Assembly: GCA_934456315.1 (NCBI GenBank) | Contig: CAKSHG010000112.1 | Coordinates: 1 to 6,904 of the forward strand | DNA: 6,904 bases | DNA from: an uncultured Oscillospiraceae bacterium | GTDB taxonomy: Bacteria > Bacillota > Clostridia > Oscillospirales > Ruminococcaceae | Direction of reading: 5' to 3' | Shown here: piece after piece, positions 6,031-6,904 of the stretch | Numbering within the stretch: position 1 is the stretch's first letter | Layout of the letters: each line of letters starts with the position of its first letter | The notes under the pieces: model-generated | The model's database searches: none | The model's input: the letters and a program-made list of their open reading frames with translations, nothing else | What the model was told of the DNA's origin: nothing | Position numbers and translations under genes: made by a program

Positions 6031-6904
6031 TATATTTTGCTGCCTGCTGCAAAAGAAATTCACGTTCATTCGGAAAATTTCCGTCAACAACGCCGTCGAG
6101 GAGGTATTTCAGCACTATTCCCATTTCCCGGGAGGGCGCTATCAGCCCGGAAAGCGCCTTTCCGTCAACGGCGAGGTCTTTCAGCGTGAGGCAGCAGGAC
6201 TGCGCGAGCGTTTCCGCGCGGGACAGGACTGCGCGCCATTCATCGCAGCGCGCTGCGCATTCAGGCTTTTTCGACATGTCGTCGCAGATATGAGCTGCGC
6301 AGATGTCCCGGAGGGTTTCCAGCCCGTATTTCCGGAGCAGGCGGCGCACTGACTTATCCGTATCGCTAAGCGGCACGTCGTGGTATCTGACGATTTTGCA
6401 GACCCTCTCCCGGAGCGCGTTGCTGCACTTCAGCCGCCGGAAGATACTTTCGGCGATATCGGCGCTGACCGCCGCGTGACCGTAGAAATGCCCCTCGCCG
6501 TCGTCGCCGAGCGAAAAGCGCTGCGGCTTCCCGATGTCGTGCAGCAGCATTGCGAGTGTCAGCTGGAGCCTGCACTCGTTGAATTCATCGGTTTCGGACA
6601 GCCGCGCGGCGGACTGCGCGGACATTACGCAGTGCTCGTAAATGTCCAGGCAATGATACCTGGAATGCTGATCGAAATCGAAGCATTCCAGGAATTCGGG
6701 AAGTATCACGGCGATTATCTCCCGGAAATCGTTCAGTACGCGGAACAGATTTTCACCGGAATTCCTGCCGGTCAGCAGCCCGCACAGCTCTGAAGATACG
6801 CGTTCTGCGGATATGTTTTTCAGCAGCTCACGGTTGTCCAGCATTGCCTGCGCGGTTTGTTCCTCTATTTCGAAGCCGAGAGTGGCTGCGAATCTCATTC
6901 CCCG
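6008..6904 (-). CDS. cca: CCA-adding tRNA nucleotidyltransferase, HD-domain type, C-terminal 298 aa (5' end outside window)
   Basis: Adds or repairs the 3'-terminal CCA of tRNAs using CTP and ATP. The nucleotidyltransferase head is beyond the right edge; the frame is open to base 6904 (RGMRFAATLGFEIE), and this matches the ILRALRFAAxLGFxIE segment that follows the catalytic domain in the family. The ATG at 6898 is therefore internal, not the start. Visible parts, numbered from the edge: the RNA/nucleotide-binding helical segment (1-50, with LLKNISAERVSSEL), then an HD domain with YHCLDIYEH (83-91), MLLHDIGKP (119-127, the H-D pair), FYGHAAVSA (140-148) and VRYHD (172-176). The closing motif LKDLAVDGKALSGL, followed by VVDGNFPNEREFLLQQAA, is typical of CCA enzymes. 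All the HD histidines and aspartate appear intact, so phosphohydrolase activity on this domain is possible but unproven. The last residues are lysine-rich (AKHKKT) and overlap the mreB promoter. No internal frame break is seen. Confidence 0.93.
   Translation of the reverse strand, partial: RGMRFAATLGFEIEEQTAQAMLDNRELLKNISAERVSSELCGLLTGRNSGENLFRVLNDFREIIAVILPEFLECFDFDQHSRYHCLDIYEHCVMSAQSAARLSETDEFNECRLQLTLAMLLHDIGKPQRFSLGDDGEGHFYGHAAVSADIAESIFRRLKCSNALRERVCKIVRYHDVPLSDTDKSVRRLLRKYGLETLRDICAAHICDDMSKKPECAARCDEWRAVLSRAETLAQSCCLTLKDLAVDGKALSGLIAPSREMGIVLKYLLDGVVDGNFPNEREFLLQQAAKYIAKHKKT

Noticed and set aside
5202..6293. Long + strand open frame (363 codons) crossing mreB and cca
   Set aside because: It runs antisense across two well-supported genes and the promoter region between them, and its product is His/Asp/Arg-rich without domains.
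6896..6898. ATG at 6898 as start of a separate HD-domain protein
   Set aside because: The upstream codons continue the CCA-enzyme consensus (RGMRFAATLGF), so this Met is internal to a longer gene cut by the window edge.

Overview
The window looks like chromosomal DNA from a Gram-positive, Clostridia-type (Firmicutes) bacterium, possibly related to Ruminococcus/Oscillospiraceae. The basis is AGGAGG-type ribosome binding sites on most genes, TTGACA/TATAAT-like promoters, stable hairpin-plus-T-run terminators and the gene families present. GC is about 55-63% in three sampled 60-base lines from three different genes (chemoreceptor, flotillin, mreB). The genus is an inference; no rRNA is present to settle it.

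Layout, left to right. (1) The C-terminal 549 residues of a methyl-accepting chemotaxis receptor on the + strand (1-1650), cut by the left edge, end at a perfect 14-bp hairpin. Everything else is on the minus strand. (2) An AT-rich gene (1733-2704) encodes a 323-aa protein that I do not recognise by name. It carries a PD-(D/E)XK nuclease-like signature (PGDCD at about residue 200, EYK at 219-221). It sits alone between two hairpins and differs clearly in base composition from its neighbours. (3) A two-gene operon runs from 4796 down to 2823: a small histidine phosphotransfer (HPt) protein, then a FloT-type flotillin of 529 aa. It has its own near-consensus promoter with a leader of only about 15 nt, and the flotillin ribosome binding site overlaps the HPt stop codon. 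(4) mreB (4926-5942) has its own consensus extended -10 promoter and its own terminator. (5) The C-terminal 298 residues of a CCA-adding tRNA nucleotidyltransferase of the HD-domain type (6008-6904) are cut by the right edge.

Most genes are ordinary chromosomal functions: signalling, membrane organisation, cell shape and tRNA maturation. The parts that deserve attention are the low-GC nuclease-like singleton, the pairing of a stand-alone HPt protein with a flotillin where an NfeD partner would be usual, and the compact transcription signals. In those signals, the cca stop codon doubles as the TG of the mreB extended -10, and the HPt leader consists of little more than the Shine-Dalgarno sequence. 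I found no rRNA, tRNA, CRISPR array, insertion sequence or attachment site. No gene-free stretch exceeds about 130 bases.
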